This document shows positions 44,793-53,847 of a DNA stretch of 64,000 nucleotides, in pieces. The notes beneath the pieces are model-generated. The model ran no database searches and was not told the origin of the DNA. It saw nothing but the letters and a program-made list of their open reading frames with translations. The number at the start of each line of letters is the position of its first letter. The first letter of the stretch is position 1. Both the position numbers and the translations under genes were made by a program. Source of the stretch: Adhaeretor mobilis. GTDB lineage: Bacteria > Planctomycetota > Planctomycetia > Pirellulales > Lacipirellulaceae. The stretch is taken from positions 3,459,178 through 3,523,177 of the forward strand of contig NZ_CP036263.1 of assembly GCF_007741515.1 (NCBI RefSeq), given 5' to 3'.

Positions 44793-46208
44793 TTACTTCA
44801 CTTCCTCAAGCTTGGGTTGCTTCCAAGAGCCATCAAGCGCGGTTTGTTTTGGCCAGTACAGGCGCATGTACGCGGCAAACGGTCCCTTTGGCGCAGGCAA
44901 CCAGTTCGATTCCTTGTCCTTGCCGGGCGATTCGTTCTGGATGTAGATGGTGAGGCCGCCATCCGCGTCCTTGTTCATCTGCGGCAGCATTGGTGAGTTG
45001 ATGAGGTAGCGGTTGATCGGGTTAGCCACCAACAAGCTCTGCGGCAAGTCATACATCGTCAGCGACCAGAACGCATTCACTGGCGGGTATTCGCCTGCTG
45101 CAAAGTGCAACGTATATTTGTTGGCACCGCTTAGTGGATTGCCTGCACTGTCCAAGCGATAGACAGGATACATCGCCTCCTCTTTGGCGTTGCCGTAGAT
45201 GCCGATGGTCCCGATCCAGCGGTTCAAATAGTTGTCCTTCAGGAACTCGCGAGAGCCGAAGACATCACCGGAGGTGATCTTTCCCTCGTCCAACTCCTCT
45301 ACACCACCGGCAAATGCCTGCCAGGCGTCGGCGCGACCCTGCTCGATGGCGGTCTTCATTTCCGGCGAGAGCTTGGTGGGGTCGAAGGTCTTGCCACCCT
45401 CGATGCCGATCTTGGCAAAGCGTTCCCGCAGGTCAACCTCGCTTGGCACCGTCGGGCTGTAGGTCAGCACGAAGTTCATGATGTTGAAGAACTCCAGTGA
45501 AGTCTTCTGTTCTTCCTTGGCCAGTGGCTTGATGAAATCCACGGCCGGTGCGGCTGGTGGCGGGGTTGTTCCCAGGAACTCGGACAGCGGCTGCATCTTG
45601 TATTGTGCCTGAATCTTCTTGACGCTGTCGATGTCGGCCGGGTTGAACAACTGCGTGCGAATCACGACAACGCCGAAGTCCGTATCGGAGACGTAGACCT
45701 TCTTGATGCCCTTGGGTGTCACGCCCTTCCAGCCCGGCCCGACCAGCATGAAACTGCCAGCATCGTTGCCAGTCGTTCTCGACCCTGCGTAGCCAACAAT
45801 AAATGTATAGGCATCCCAAATCTCAACGTCGTAGTACCTCTCCTTCTCGATCGCCGGCACGGAAATCACGATCGGCTCGGCACGCAGGTCCAGCCCCGCC
45901 CAGGAATACGGCGTGTCCGAGTTGGGCGTCTGTACCGAAGTATCGGCCGGCGTGAACACACTGTGAATATTTTTGAGATGGTTCCACGGCGCCTTGAAAT
46001 TGGGATTCTTCTCGTCCACGTAGTAGGCGTACTGGACACGGTAGTTGTCCACTAATGGGTAGCCGTAGATGTACGCTTCCTTAGCGATGGCGCGCATCTC
46101 GGCGAGCGTGGGCGCATCCTGTTCGGCATGGGCAGTGGTCTCGTATCCAGTGAGCAGGGTGACGGCACCGCTAAGTGCAAGCGTTGCGTTGAGTAATTTT
46201 CGTTTCAT
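44793..46208 (-). CDS. Secreted DUF1254/DUF1214 protein
   Basis: 471 residues from ATG 46208 (AAGG upstream). A signal peptide (MKRKLLNATLALSGAVTLLT...TAHAEQ) leads into the DUF1254 region (AKEAYIYGYPLVDNYRVQYA, NSDTPYSWAGLDLRAEPIVI, ERYYDVEIWDAYTFIVGY) and the C-terminal DUF1214 region (PPVNAFWSLTMYD, INRYLINSPMLPQMNKDADG, NWLPAPKGPFAAYMRLYWPK). Family members are common exported proteins without a proven function. A related gene lies directly upstream; the apparent 956-codon open frame covering both is an artefact of a frameshift in the upstream one. Base composition is richer in G and C than nearby DNA, suggesting separate acquisition of the pair. Confidence 0.85.
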   Translation of the reverse strand: MKRKLLNATLALSGAVTLLTGYETTAHAEQDAPTLAEMRAIAKEAYIYGYPLVDNYRVQYAYYVDEKNPNFKAPWNHLKNIHSVFTPADTSVQTPNSDTPYSWAGLDLRAEPIVISVPAIEKERYYDVEIWDAYTFIVGYAGSRTTGNDAGSFMLVGPGWKGVTPKGIKKVYVSDTDFGVVVIRTQLFNPADIDSVKKIQAQYKMQPLSEFLGTTPPPAAPAVDFIKPLAKEEQKTSLEFFNIMNFVLTYSPTVPSEVDLRERFAKIGIEGGKTFDPTKLSPEMKTAIEQGRADAWQAFAGGVEELDEGKITSGDVFGSREFLKDNYLNRWIGTIGIYGNAKEEAMYPVYRLDSAGNPLSGANKYTLHFAAGEYPPVNAFWSLTMYDLPQSLLVANPINRYLINSPMLPQMNKDADGGLTIYIQNESPGKDKESNWLPAPKGPFAAYMRLYWPKQTALDGSWKQPKLEEVK

Positions 46209-46231
46209 TGTTGTACCTTTCTTATGTGTAG

Positions 46232-47663
46232 TTATTTCACCAGTTCGAACTCGCCCGGCTTCCAGGACTTGTCGAACCAGCTCTTCTCGGGTCCATACAA
46301 GCGCAACAGCACACCCCAGCCCCCGCCGGGAACAGTCTGGACCCAAATTATTTTCATGTCCTTTGGGCACCGTCGGGCCGAACCACACATCCACAGAGCC
46401 GTCGGCATTGATGACGATGTCTTTGTCTTTGCTGCCTAGGCTTGGGAACTGCTGGTCGGTCTGTAGCATCGAGCGGGTCTGGTTATCATACACGACGAAG
46501 GACCAGAAATCCTTGGCCGGGATGTTCGGTGGCAGTTCGATCTTGTAGGTCTTGGCACCTTCCAGTGGCCTGCCTTCGGAGTCGGTGCTTGCGAATACGT
46601 ACTTCGAGCCGATGCCCACCATTTCGAACGCCATCGCCGAGGTGATGCCGGTATAGTTGTAATGGAACAGGTCGCGTGCCGCGAGGTTGCGCACGCCCGG
46701 ATGCGAGAGAAACTGGTAGCTGCCGCCGACAAAAGTGAAGAACCAAGCGCTGCCCGGATGAAGATATGCGTCCCTAATCCAGGGCTTGAACGCGATAGTG
46801 CGCGCGGTGGCATTGCCCACAGCCACGGCTTCGGAGAGTGTCTGCTTGAGTTTTTCATCGGGGTTGAAGGGTTTGCCCTTCTCGATGCCGATGGCGGCAA
46901 GCATGCCGAGGATTTCCGGGCTATAGGCGTCGTTCGGTTCCGACTGGACGATCTCCTTGATGTCCTCGAAGAAGCTGAAGTCGTTGCCGCCAATGGTATT
47001 GAAATACTTGCCGGAGACATCTATGTACTTCATCGGCGGCGGGGTCTTGGCGTCCGCCAGCGGGTAGACCTTGGCGAACTTTTTGGTGTTTTCGACCGCG
47101 GTCGCGGTGCTGCCGTCCTTGATGAAGCCACGCCAGAAATACAGATTTTGGTACGTGGCGGAGCGCAGCACGAAGTAACCCGCCGGCACCTCGTCCTTGT
47201 AGCCGGGCGGCAGCAGCAGGTATTTACCGCCCTTGCCTTGGTCTGGTCCCGCGTTGCCGATATCCCCGACGTAACGGAACCAGTGGTCGTTGACGATGCC
47301 CAGGATATTGGGTGGCGACTCAATCACCAGTGGGCCTTCCTTCAGGTCCAGCCACATCATGCTGTAGATGCTTTCGGTGCTGGCCGTGAGGAACAGTGAC
47401 CTGGAGTCCATCAGTTGCTCTATGATCAATACCGTCTGGTTGTCTCCACCCTGGCTCTTGATGCCTCTGCCAGCCGCGTGGACCGACGCACCCGGCAAGG
47501 CGTAGAGGAAGGCCTCTACGCCGTGCATGAAATCCAGATGCTCATAGACCTTCTCGGCGGTGCGGTCGGTCGGATTGCCCTGGGGAAACTCGAGGGTGCC
47601 AAGCCGGGTTTCGATCTTGGCGGGCGTCGTGATCGACTCCGGGATCGGGGTCCTCATTTTCAT
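46232..47663 (-). pseudogene. DUF1254/DUF1214 gene with frameshift and lost signal peptide
   Basis: From 47663 the frame encodes a full-size family member (EKVYEHLDFMHGVEAFLYAL, SPPNILGIVNDHWFRYVGDI, PAKDFWSFVVYDNQTRSMLQ, VWFGPTVPKGHENN). After GHENN one extra T in a run (about 46347) moves the frame. The next frame gives the expected ending (WVQTVPGGGWGVLLRLYGPE, KSWFDKSWKPGEFELVK) with a stop at 46232, and ATG 46208 of the next gene follows 23 bases later. The N-terminus is also odd: codons before the first ATG (SLGNCSATSAQDSPT) look like the end of a signal peptide whose front was lost where IS200-like sequence begins. A sequencing error could explain the frameshift, but not the lost start. 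Confidence 0.75.
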
Positions 47664-47709
47664 TGTAGGCGAATCTTGGGCAGAGGTCGCCGAGCAGTTG
47701 CCAAGGCTA

Positions 47710-48170
47710 ATCAGTAACTACCGGTAGAGCCGGTAGTATGAGGAAGGCCCCTAAGAGGGGGGCCCTGTTAGTTAGGGATTAATCGAGGTCAAACAATCCA
47801 CGCTCGCCGTCACGCTCGTGTTTCTCCTGGTTCTGGATGTACTCCTTGATCATCACTTCATCCAGCCCCTCCGTGCTCACGCAGTAACCGCGTGACCAAA
47901 ACGAACGTCCGTACAAGCTGTCTTTCACTTTCTCAAGGTCACGATTGATCCGAATCGCACTCTTGCCCTTCAAGAATCCCACTGTATTGGAAATGCGAAA
48001 CTTCGGTGGAACGCTCAGCAGAAGGTGGACATGGTCAGGCATCGCTTTGCCCTCCACCAGTTCCACTTCCTTCTGCTGACAAAGCTGGCGGAGAATCTTC
48101 CCAATCTCTACCCGCAAAGTACCGTAAGCTTGCGTCTCCTATACTTTGGTACAATCCCAAGATGATACGT
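47710..48170 (-). mobile_element. IS200/IS605-type element remnant
   Basis: Contains a tnpA remnant and, at its downstream edge, small hairpins (CCGG-TAGAG-CCGG near 47720 and GGCCCCT/AGGGGGCC near 47745-47765) like those at the ends of this family. It abuts the truncated DUF1254 gene. Confidence 0.6.
47779..48165 (-). pseudogene. IS200-type transposase (TnpA), frameshifted and 5'-truncated
   Basis: The main frame (47779-48117) reads LRVEIGKILRQLCQQKEVEL, VEGKAMPDHVHLLLSVPPKF (the HUH pair His-x-His) and the YCVSTEGLDEVMIKEYIQNQ segment with the catalytic Tyr. Upstream, VPKYRRRKL lies in another frame, so one base was gained or lost near 48125; the first 20-odd residues are absent. Single-stranded, Tyr-based transposition is the family's mechanism, but this copy looks dead. 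Confidence 0.8.
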
Positions 48171-48341
48171 GCAGTCCCACTCTACATGGGATTGGCTGCG
48201 CCAGCCCTTTATTACGGATCCTTCTGCCCCCCCAGGGGCCTTACTCGGAAGGATCCGTTTTTATACTCCGGGAAGGGTGGAGCCTATTGGATACGCACCA
48301 GCAATGCTGGTGGTTTACGGAAATGAATTACTGTCCTATTA

Positions 48342-48390
48342 ATTTTCCGGTCGAAGTAGGACGACCTAGGTCGATCTATCTACCCAAACG
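48342..48390. repeat. Degenerate repeat, copy C
   Basis: TTTTCCGGTCGA then CCTAGGTCGATCTATCTACC and CCAAAC resemble the segment at 44232-44280 (TTTCTGGTCGA ... GTAGGTCGATGCATCGACC, CCAAAC). It precedes another tRNA-Arg remnant, as copy B does. Confidence 0.45.
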
Positions 48391-48472
48391 CAACAGAAGA
48401 GAATTGCGTATCACTCTGCAAGACAAGTCGTCTTTTTGCGATTCGGCAAGTTACTTAAGTTGTCGCCTAACA

Positions 48473-48513
48473 GCTTCGGAGGCCGACACTCTATCCAATC
48501 GAGCTATAGGGGC
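48473..48513 (-). repeat. tRNA-Arg 5'-half remnant
   Basis: Matches 24341-24381 (5' end through the anticodon loop of tRNA-Arg) in 37 of 41 bases, same strand. The 3' half is absent, so it is not a functional tRNA. Best read as an attachment-site relic 24 kb from the intact gene. Confidence 0.75.
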
Positions 48514-48862
48514 CCGGGCTGCATCTGTTTCTAGCCGAATTCTATTCGTGGTGTTTTAGGACTCCAGAGGGGAAGGTGACTGACGAAAGGCCAATGCCCA
48601 TTGCGACTGTTCTACCAAGCGACTTCCAGCCCACTAGCTATGCCTCGTCCAGTTTATCGTTCTTGTCCCATCCCTTCCGAGTCCTTTTCTGAGGGTTATT
48701 TCAGCTATGAGGCCAACTGGTCGACTTCGTGCAGACGTTTCGGCTTCATCGTTGCCGATTGTCAACGGCAACCTAGGTTTGTAGTAGTTTTGCCGCACTC
48801 TATTAGTGCCGGTTCGCGCCCGTTATGACCTGATACAAGTTCTGAGGGATGGATTCAACTTC
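48514..48862. other. Gap before the AAA ATPase gene
   Basis: Only shadow frames. It should hold the promoter for the 48863-54948 gene group. Confidence 0.35.
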
Positions 48863-50209
48863 ATGAGTATCACCGCCAATCCGCCGGCCCACCCAATATC
48901 TGGGAATGATCAAGGAAGCTTACTTGCGAACTTGCTTACTGAGGATGCCTATCGTCCTGCCGTACCACGTTCGTTGGAAGAGACCGGCGTAAGCCCCGTG
49001 GTTATTGAAACGCTGATTGTCAAGTTTATTCTACAGGTTGGCTCTGCCTCGGGCCGCGACGTGGCGAAGCAAATTTGTTTGCCTTTCAATTTGTTGGAAG
49101 ACGTGCTGTTAGCCATGCGTTCGCGGCAGATTCTTTGTCACAGCGGGCAGGCAACTCTCGGTGACTACTTCTATACACTCACTGAGCAAGGGGGCGAGCG
49201 GGCACGCATGGCTATGAAAGCCTGTGCCTATGTAGGCCCCGCACCTGTGCCATTGGAAGACTACTTACTGTCTGTGGATGCACAAACCATTCGAGCCGAA
49301 GCCGCTAAGAGGCATCAGCTGGAGGAAGCGTTCAGCGACATCTCTGTCGAACAAGAGATGTTGGAACTGCTAGGCCCCGCAATTAACTCTGGTGCAGGCC
49401 TATTCCTCTATGGTGCGCCGGGCAACGGCAAGACGACCGTAGCTAAACGGATCACTAAGTGCTTTGGTCAGCATATCTGGATTCCTCGCACAATCACTGA
49501 GGATGGTCAATTCATCAAGTACTACGATGCTTCCTTCCACGAAGCGATTAGTGGTGACGAGGCGAGCATCCTGAAAACTTCCAACGTGGACAACCGTTGG
49601 ATCAAAATTCGTCGGCCGACGGTTGTTGTCGGCGGTGAATTGACGATGGACGCTCTGGAAATTCGCCATGATCCGAATACCAATGTGAGCGAAGCTTCGT
49701 TGCAATTAAAAAGCAATTGCGGTTGCCTGTTGATCGACGACTTTGGTCGCCAACGCGTGAACCCAACTGAACTACTCAATCGCTGGATTGTGCCCTTAGA
49801 GAATCGCCACGATTTCCTCACGCTTGCTACCGGCAAGAAGATTCAAGTGCCCTTCGAGCAGTTGATCATCTTCTCGACCAACCTTGAGCCCCAGGACTTA
49901 GCGGACGACGCCTTCCTTCGGCGGATTCCCTACAAGATTGAAGTGGGGGATCCCTCACTCGAGGAATTCCGCAAGCTGTTCGAATTGTTCTGCAAGAAAC
50001 TACAGTGCGAGTACCACCCCGAGGCAGTCGACTACTTAGTACAAACCCATTACCGGCCACACAACCGGCCGCTACGGCGTTGCCAGCCACGGGACTTACT
50101 CATGCAGATTCGCAACTACTGCGTTTACAACGACAATCCCATGCAACTGCGGCCCGAAGTAATCGATCGCGTCGTGCGTAGTTACTTTACCGCTGTTGTA
50201 GGCGGCTGA
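48863..50209 (+). CDS. AAA-type ATPase with an N-terminal winged-helix-like region
   Basis: About 448 residues from ATG 48863. Residues 30-150 look like a winged helix (SLEETGVSPVVIETLIVKFI, GRDVAKQICLPFNLLEDVLL, YFYTLTEQGGERARMAM) followed by the linker YVGPAPVPLEDYL. The ATPase core has Walker A GAPGNGKTTVAKR (about residue 190), Walker B CLLIDDFGRQ, a sensor-type FSTN and an arginine region (DDAFLRRIPYKIE). Such ATPases remodel protein complexes. It starts a plus-strand block with the kinase-tubulin gene 42 bases after and the FHA-EAL gene next. Function unproven. Confidence 0.82.
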   Translation: MSITANPPAHPISGNDQGSLLANLLTEDAYRPAVPRSLEETGVSPVVIETLIVKFILQVGSASGRDVAKQICLPFNLLEDVLLAMRSRQILCHSGQATLGDYFYTLTEQGGERARMAMKACAYVGPAPVPLEDYLLSVDAQTIRAEAAKRHQLEEAFSDISVEQEMLELLGPAINSGAGLFLYGAPGNGKTTVAKRITKCFGQHIWIPRTITEDGQFIKYYDASFHEAISGDEASILKTSNVDNRWIKIRRPTVVVGGELTMDALEIRHDPNTNVSEASLQLKSNCGCLLIDDFGRQRVNPTELLNRWIVPLENRHDFLTLATGKKIQVPFEQLIIFSTNLEPQDLADDAFLRRIPYKIEVGDPSLEEFRKLFELFCKKLQCEYHPEAVDYLVQTHYRPHNRPLRRCQPRDLLMQIRNYCVYNDNPMQLRPEVIDRVVRSYFTAVVGG

Positions 50210-50251
50210 TGATGTCTGCACTCAAAAGCAAAAAAACAGAGTAGACCTCTT

Positions 50252-53200
50252 ATGAACGATAAACCGGATTCCCATCAACGCCCCAACGTGAATATACCGG
50301 GCTACACGCTGCTCGACCGCCTAGGGGTCGGAGGCTATGGTGAGGTATGGCGGGCGAGTGCGCCGGGTGGTTTGACCAAGGCCGTGAAGTTCGTCTTCGG
50401 TCAGTACAACGAGAAACGCGCGTCAAACGAATTGAAGGCACTTGATAAGGTACTTGAAGCGCGTCACCCCTTCTTGCTATCGCTCGAACGCATTGAAGTG
50501 CTTGAAGACCGTTTGGTGATCATCACCGAGGTGGCCGACGAGAGCCTGAAAGACCGCTTCGATGAGTGCATCAATCGAGGTGAGAACGGGATTCCGAGAG
50601 AGGAAATTCTGGGCTACCTGCGCGATGCAGCAGATGCATTGGACTTTCTGAGCCAGCAGCACTCACTACAACATCTGGATATCAAACCCGAGAACCTCTT
50701 GTTGCTAGCCGGCCACGTCAAAGTAGCTGACTACGGGCTCGTAAAAGACCTCCAGAATACGCAAGTATCACTGGTTGGTGGGCTCACGCCACTCTACGCG
50801 GCACCGGAGGTCTTTCAGGGTCAGCCCTCCAAACATAGCGATCAATATAGTCTCGCTGTGTTGTACCAAGAAATGCTCACGGGACAGTTGCCGTTTCGTG
50901 GGACGACCGCAGCAGAACTCACACTTCAGCATCTAAATGAAGCCCCCGATTTGTCGTCGCTTCCCGAGGGAGATCGCTATCTCGTCGCTCGCGCGTTGGC
51001 AAAGAATACCGACCGACGATTCGCAACGTGTAGTGAATTCGTGAAGGCCCTCTCCGGACAAGCCAGCACTTGGGCTAGTCAGAGTCAGCCAATTGCTTCG
51101 CAAGCACGAGAGAACATGAGCAACGCCTCGGCCGAGGCCAAGACGGGATCGGCTCTGCGTCCCGGCTTGGTGACGCAGGTGTTCGATAGCTCGCCGGATG
51201 CGGCAAGTATCGAACCAGTCATGTCGAAATCGATGCTACTGAGCACTCCGACGCCAGAGAATAGCGAAGTCGAGACGCTGCCCGCCTTGCCAATTGATCT
51301 AACAAACACTGCCACCCGACCAACGCTTATCCTCGGCATCGGAGGGGTTGGTTGCGAAGTACTCTCCCGGCTAAAACAGCAAGTCGTGCAACGCTGCAAA
51401 GGGGAGACTCCCTCTGTACAAATGCTCTTGATTGACACAGACGGAAGTGCACTTGCAAGTGCTTGCCGCGCGAACAGAGCAGGGTCGCTAACCAATGAAG
51501 AGAAGCTAGAACTGCCGCTACGTCGGCCACAGGAATACCGTGATCGAGCAGAGAAAATCCAACGCTGGTTGAGCCGTCGTTGGCTCTACAATATCCCGCG
51601 TTCGCTAGAAACTGAAGGGTTACGTCCATTGGGACGCCTAGCACTCGTCGATCATGCTCAGCGAACTCTACAACGCATTCGCCTGTCATTGACTGCAGCA
51701 ACCGATCCGGCTTCCGCTGAACAAACGGCAGAGATGCTGGGTGGGCCCGTCGATCCGTCGAGCGTGCGCGTTTTCGTAGTTTCCTCGATCTCCGGCGGCA
51801 CCGGCAGCGGAATGTCGATTGATCTCGGCTACGCCGTGCGTCACACTTTGGAGCGAATGGGGCTAACAGGATCTGAAGTCACGGGTCTGTTCACACATTC
51901 CTTAGGCAGCGAAACGCGGCAGAGCGAACTCGCGAAGGTCAACGCCTATTCCTGGCTCACCGAGTTCCGTCACTTTAGTCAGCCCGAAGTCGCTTACCCT
52001 GGAGACGAGGGAGCAGGTCTACCGGGCTTTCCAGCCGGAGTTGCGCCGTTCGACAACACGTACCTATTGCGTTGGGACGATCGCATGGGCCAGGAGGAAT
52101 TTGGACGTTCGAGCGAGGCGTTGGCAGAATACTTGTACTTGAACGCGTTCACTCCGGCAGAGCAATTCTTCCATGGTTGCCGTCAATCGGGGAGCGCTAC
52201 TTCTTCCGAGACCACTTTACGCACGTTTAACCTCGAGCGCCTTTCTGCTGCTGAAGAAACCAAAACGGAACGCCTCACGGCGGCCGTCTCGCGACAAGTG
52301 GTTTTGAACTGGTCAGGCGGCATCGCAGGATGTGGCTCGCAGCGAGCATGGAAACCAAGTGCGCTGGCGGAACAAACACCCGTGGAAACTCAACAAGATC
52401 CTCAGCCTACAGACACGAACCAACTGGTGCATGGGGCAGCACAGCTTATCGCCCAATCGCAACTGAATCTCGACGGTCTCGGTTCTGCAACCCGCGAAGT
52501 CATGAAGGCTCGATTCGACGGTAAGGTCGACCGCTTCTTCATAAAGACTCTTTCAGCAGTGGAAGCGGCAGGTAAACTGCTCGATCTTTCAACAGCGAAA
52601 CGCATTGCCGATGAATTATTTTCAGACTTACATGTGGAGAATTTTGAGAAGGGAGTACGCATCATGGGCGACCCCGTAGAACGTGTTGTCGGCCCACTGG
52701 GCTTGAAGCTTGCCGGCGACCTACGACGATGGTTGCTTGAAAAGCTCGACGATCGCCAAGAACGCCTGCCCGGCGCCAAGCGAGCGGTCGCCTGGTTGCA
52801 AGATCACTTTGAAACAGTTGTCCGTGATGCTCAAAAGCTCGTTGATCGTCTGGGGACCCAGGCGGCCAGCACAACCCAAGAGATTCTGCAGGCAAGCAGC
52901 ACAAAGGGCAACGCAAACGAGGTAGTCACGCCTGAACAGCTAGAGGCCCTGCTTTCCTATGTGCGTTTGCGGCTAGACCATGCGTCGGCGCTTGCCGCCC
53001 GCGTCTTAGCGGCAACTTTGGTTTCTGAACTGAGATCACTTAGTGAAACCCTCGTGGAATTCGGTCGTCATTTGAACCATGTTGCTGAGGCTATCCAACG
53101 GTCAGACGATTCGACTGACGACGACTCGTCACTCCTGCGACCACTCGACGAATGGCTGGATCCGGCCATGAAAGCCTGCCTGCCCAAATTGGCTTCTGAA

Positions 53201-53779
53201 GTTGATGAAACAGTGCACGTCGGGTTCCTCGCCGAGAATGGCGGACTGTTGGAAACAGTCATGAGCAATTCCCGCGTGCGAGCCGGGTTGCTGACGACGA
53301 TTCGTGATCTCTCCCGCGAAGCAGTACAACGACAGATGCAACAGCAGAATCTAAACGACCGAATCGCGCGTGAAACTATTGACGGGGACCAAGCTAACCA
53401 AGCAGCTCACCCGGAGCTACTCGAATACGGGGGCAAGCTGCGATACTTGGCTGTACTTCCTAAACCTGCTCATCCTACAAGCGACGCATCTGACCGAGGG
53501 TTGGTGACTGATACCATGTTCGCAGAGGAAACAGCATTGGTCACCGACCCAAGAGCAGAATTTAGTCTTTGCTGCGAGGCCGCCGAACTGCCCTTGGTGC
53601 CCTTGGCTGTTGATATCATCAACTCGCGCCGCGACTATGCCGAGTACGCCGCCCGCGTTCACTCTCGCAAAGACATCGACTGGCTTCCGCTCATAACACC
53701 AGTAGCTCCGCCGAGCGTACCCGTTTGGGAATCGCTTTGCTACAACGCAGACGTTCCCTCTCTGCCGCAAATGTCATGA
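50252..53779 (+). CDS. Ser/Thr protein kinase fused to a tubulin-like GTPase domain
   Basis: 1,175 residues. Residues about 12-270 are a eukaryote-like kinase: LGVGGYGEVWRA, the AVKF lysine, HLDIKPENLLLL (the HRD Arg is Leu, so activation-loop control differs), ADYGLVKD in place of DFG, and YAAPEVF. After a 75-residue Ser-rich linker, residues 355-1,170 resemble the tubulin-like (Tub_2) family: RPTLILGIGGVGCEVLSRLK, MLLIDTDGSALASA and SSISGGTGSGMSIDLGYAVR, i.e. the Gly-rich nucleotide loop. The region from 750 on is helical. The protein may phosphorylate partners and form or sense a filament. It lies between an AAA ATPase and an FHA-EAL protein. No membrane segment is seen. Confidence 0.85.
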   Translation: MNDKPDSHQRPNVNIPGYTLLDRLGVGGYGEVWRASAPGGLTKAVKFVFGQYNEKRASNELKALDKVLEARHPFLLSLERIEVLEDRLVIITEVADESLKDRFDECINRGENGIPREEILGYLRDAADALDFLSQQHSLQHLDIKPENLLLLAGHVKVADYGLVKDLQNTQVSLVGGLTPLYAAPEVFQGQPSKHSDQYSLAVLYQEMLTGQLPFRGTTAAELTLQHLNEAPDLSSLPEGDRYLVARALAKNTDRRFATCSEFVKALSGQASTWASQSQPIASQARENMSNASAEAKTGSALRPGLVTQVFDSSPDAASIEPVMSKSMLLSTPTPENSEVETLPALPIDLTNTATRPTLILGIGGVGCEVLSRLKQQVVQRCKGETPSVQMLLIDTDGSALASACRANRAGSLTNEEKLELPLRRPQEYRDRAEKIQRWLSRRWLYNIPRSLETEGLRPLGRLALVDHAQRTLQRIRLSLTAATDPASAEQTAEMLGGPVDPSSVRVFVVSSISGGTGSGMSIDLGYAVRHTLERMGLTGSEVTGLFTHSLGSETRQSELAKVNAYSWLTEFRHFSQPEVAYPGDEGAGLPGFPAGVAPFDNTYLLRWDDRMGQEEFGRSSEALAEYLYLNAFTPAEQFFHGCRQSGSATSSETTLRTFNLERLSAAEETKTERLTAAVSRQVVLNWSGGIAGCGSQRAWKPSALAEQTPVETQQDPQPTDTNQLVHGAAQLIAQSQLNLDGLGSATREVMKARFDGKVDRFFIKTLSAVEAAGKLLDLSTAKRIADELFSDLHVENFEKGVRIMGDPVERVVGPLGLKLAGDLRRWLLEKLDDRQERLPGAKRAVAWLQDHFETVVRDAQKLVDRLGTQAASTTQEILQASSTKGNANEVVTPEQLEALLSYVRLRLDHASALAARVLAATLVSELRSLSETLVEFGRHLNHVAEAIQRSDDSTDDDSSLLRPLDEWLDPAMKACLPKLASEVDETVHVGFLAENGGLLETVMSNSRVRAGLLTTIRDLSREAVQRQMQQQNLNDRIARETIDGDQANQAAHPELLEYGGKLRYLAVLPKPAHPTSDASDRGLVTDTMFAEETALVTDPRAEFSLCCEAAELPLVPLAVDIINSRRDYAEYAARVHSRKDIDWLPLITPVAPPSVPVWESLCYNADVPSLPQMS

Positions 53780-53847
53780 CCATTAGCTAACCACACAACA
53801 AATCCTACAAATATCACAAGTTTCGACTGAGTTGAGGACACAACACT

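Noticed and set aside
46662..47399. 245-codon plus-strand frame opposite the DUF1254 gene
   Set aside because: Antisense shadow of a GC-rich gene; no motif or ribosome site.
44793..47663. A single 956-residue protein
   Set aside because: Two complete DUF1254/DUF1214 proteins are visible; the join comes from one extra base, and the second protein has its own signal peptide and ribosome site.
48473..48513. A second tRNA-Arg gene
   Set aside because: Only the 5' half matches; there is no T arm or matching acceptor strand.
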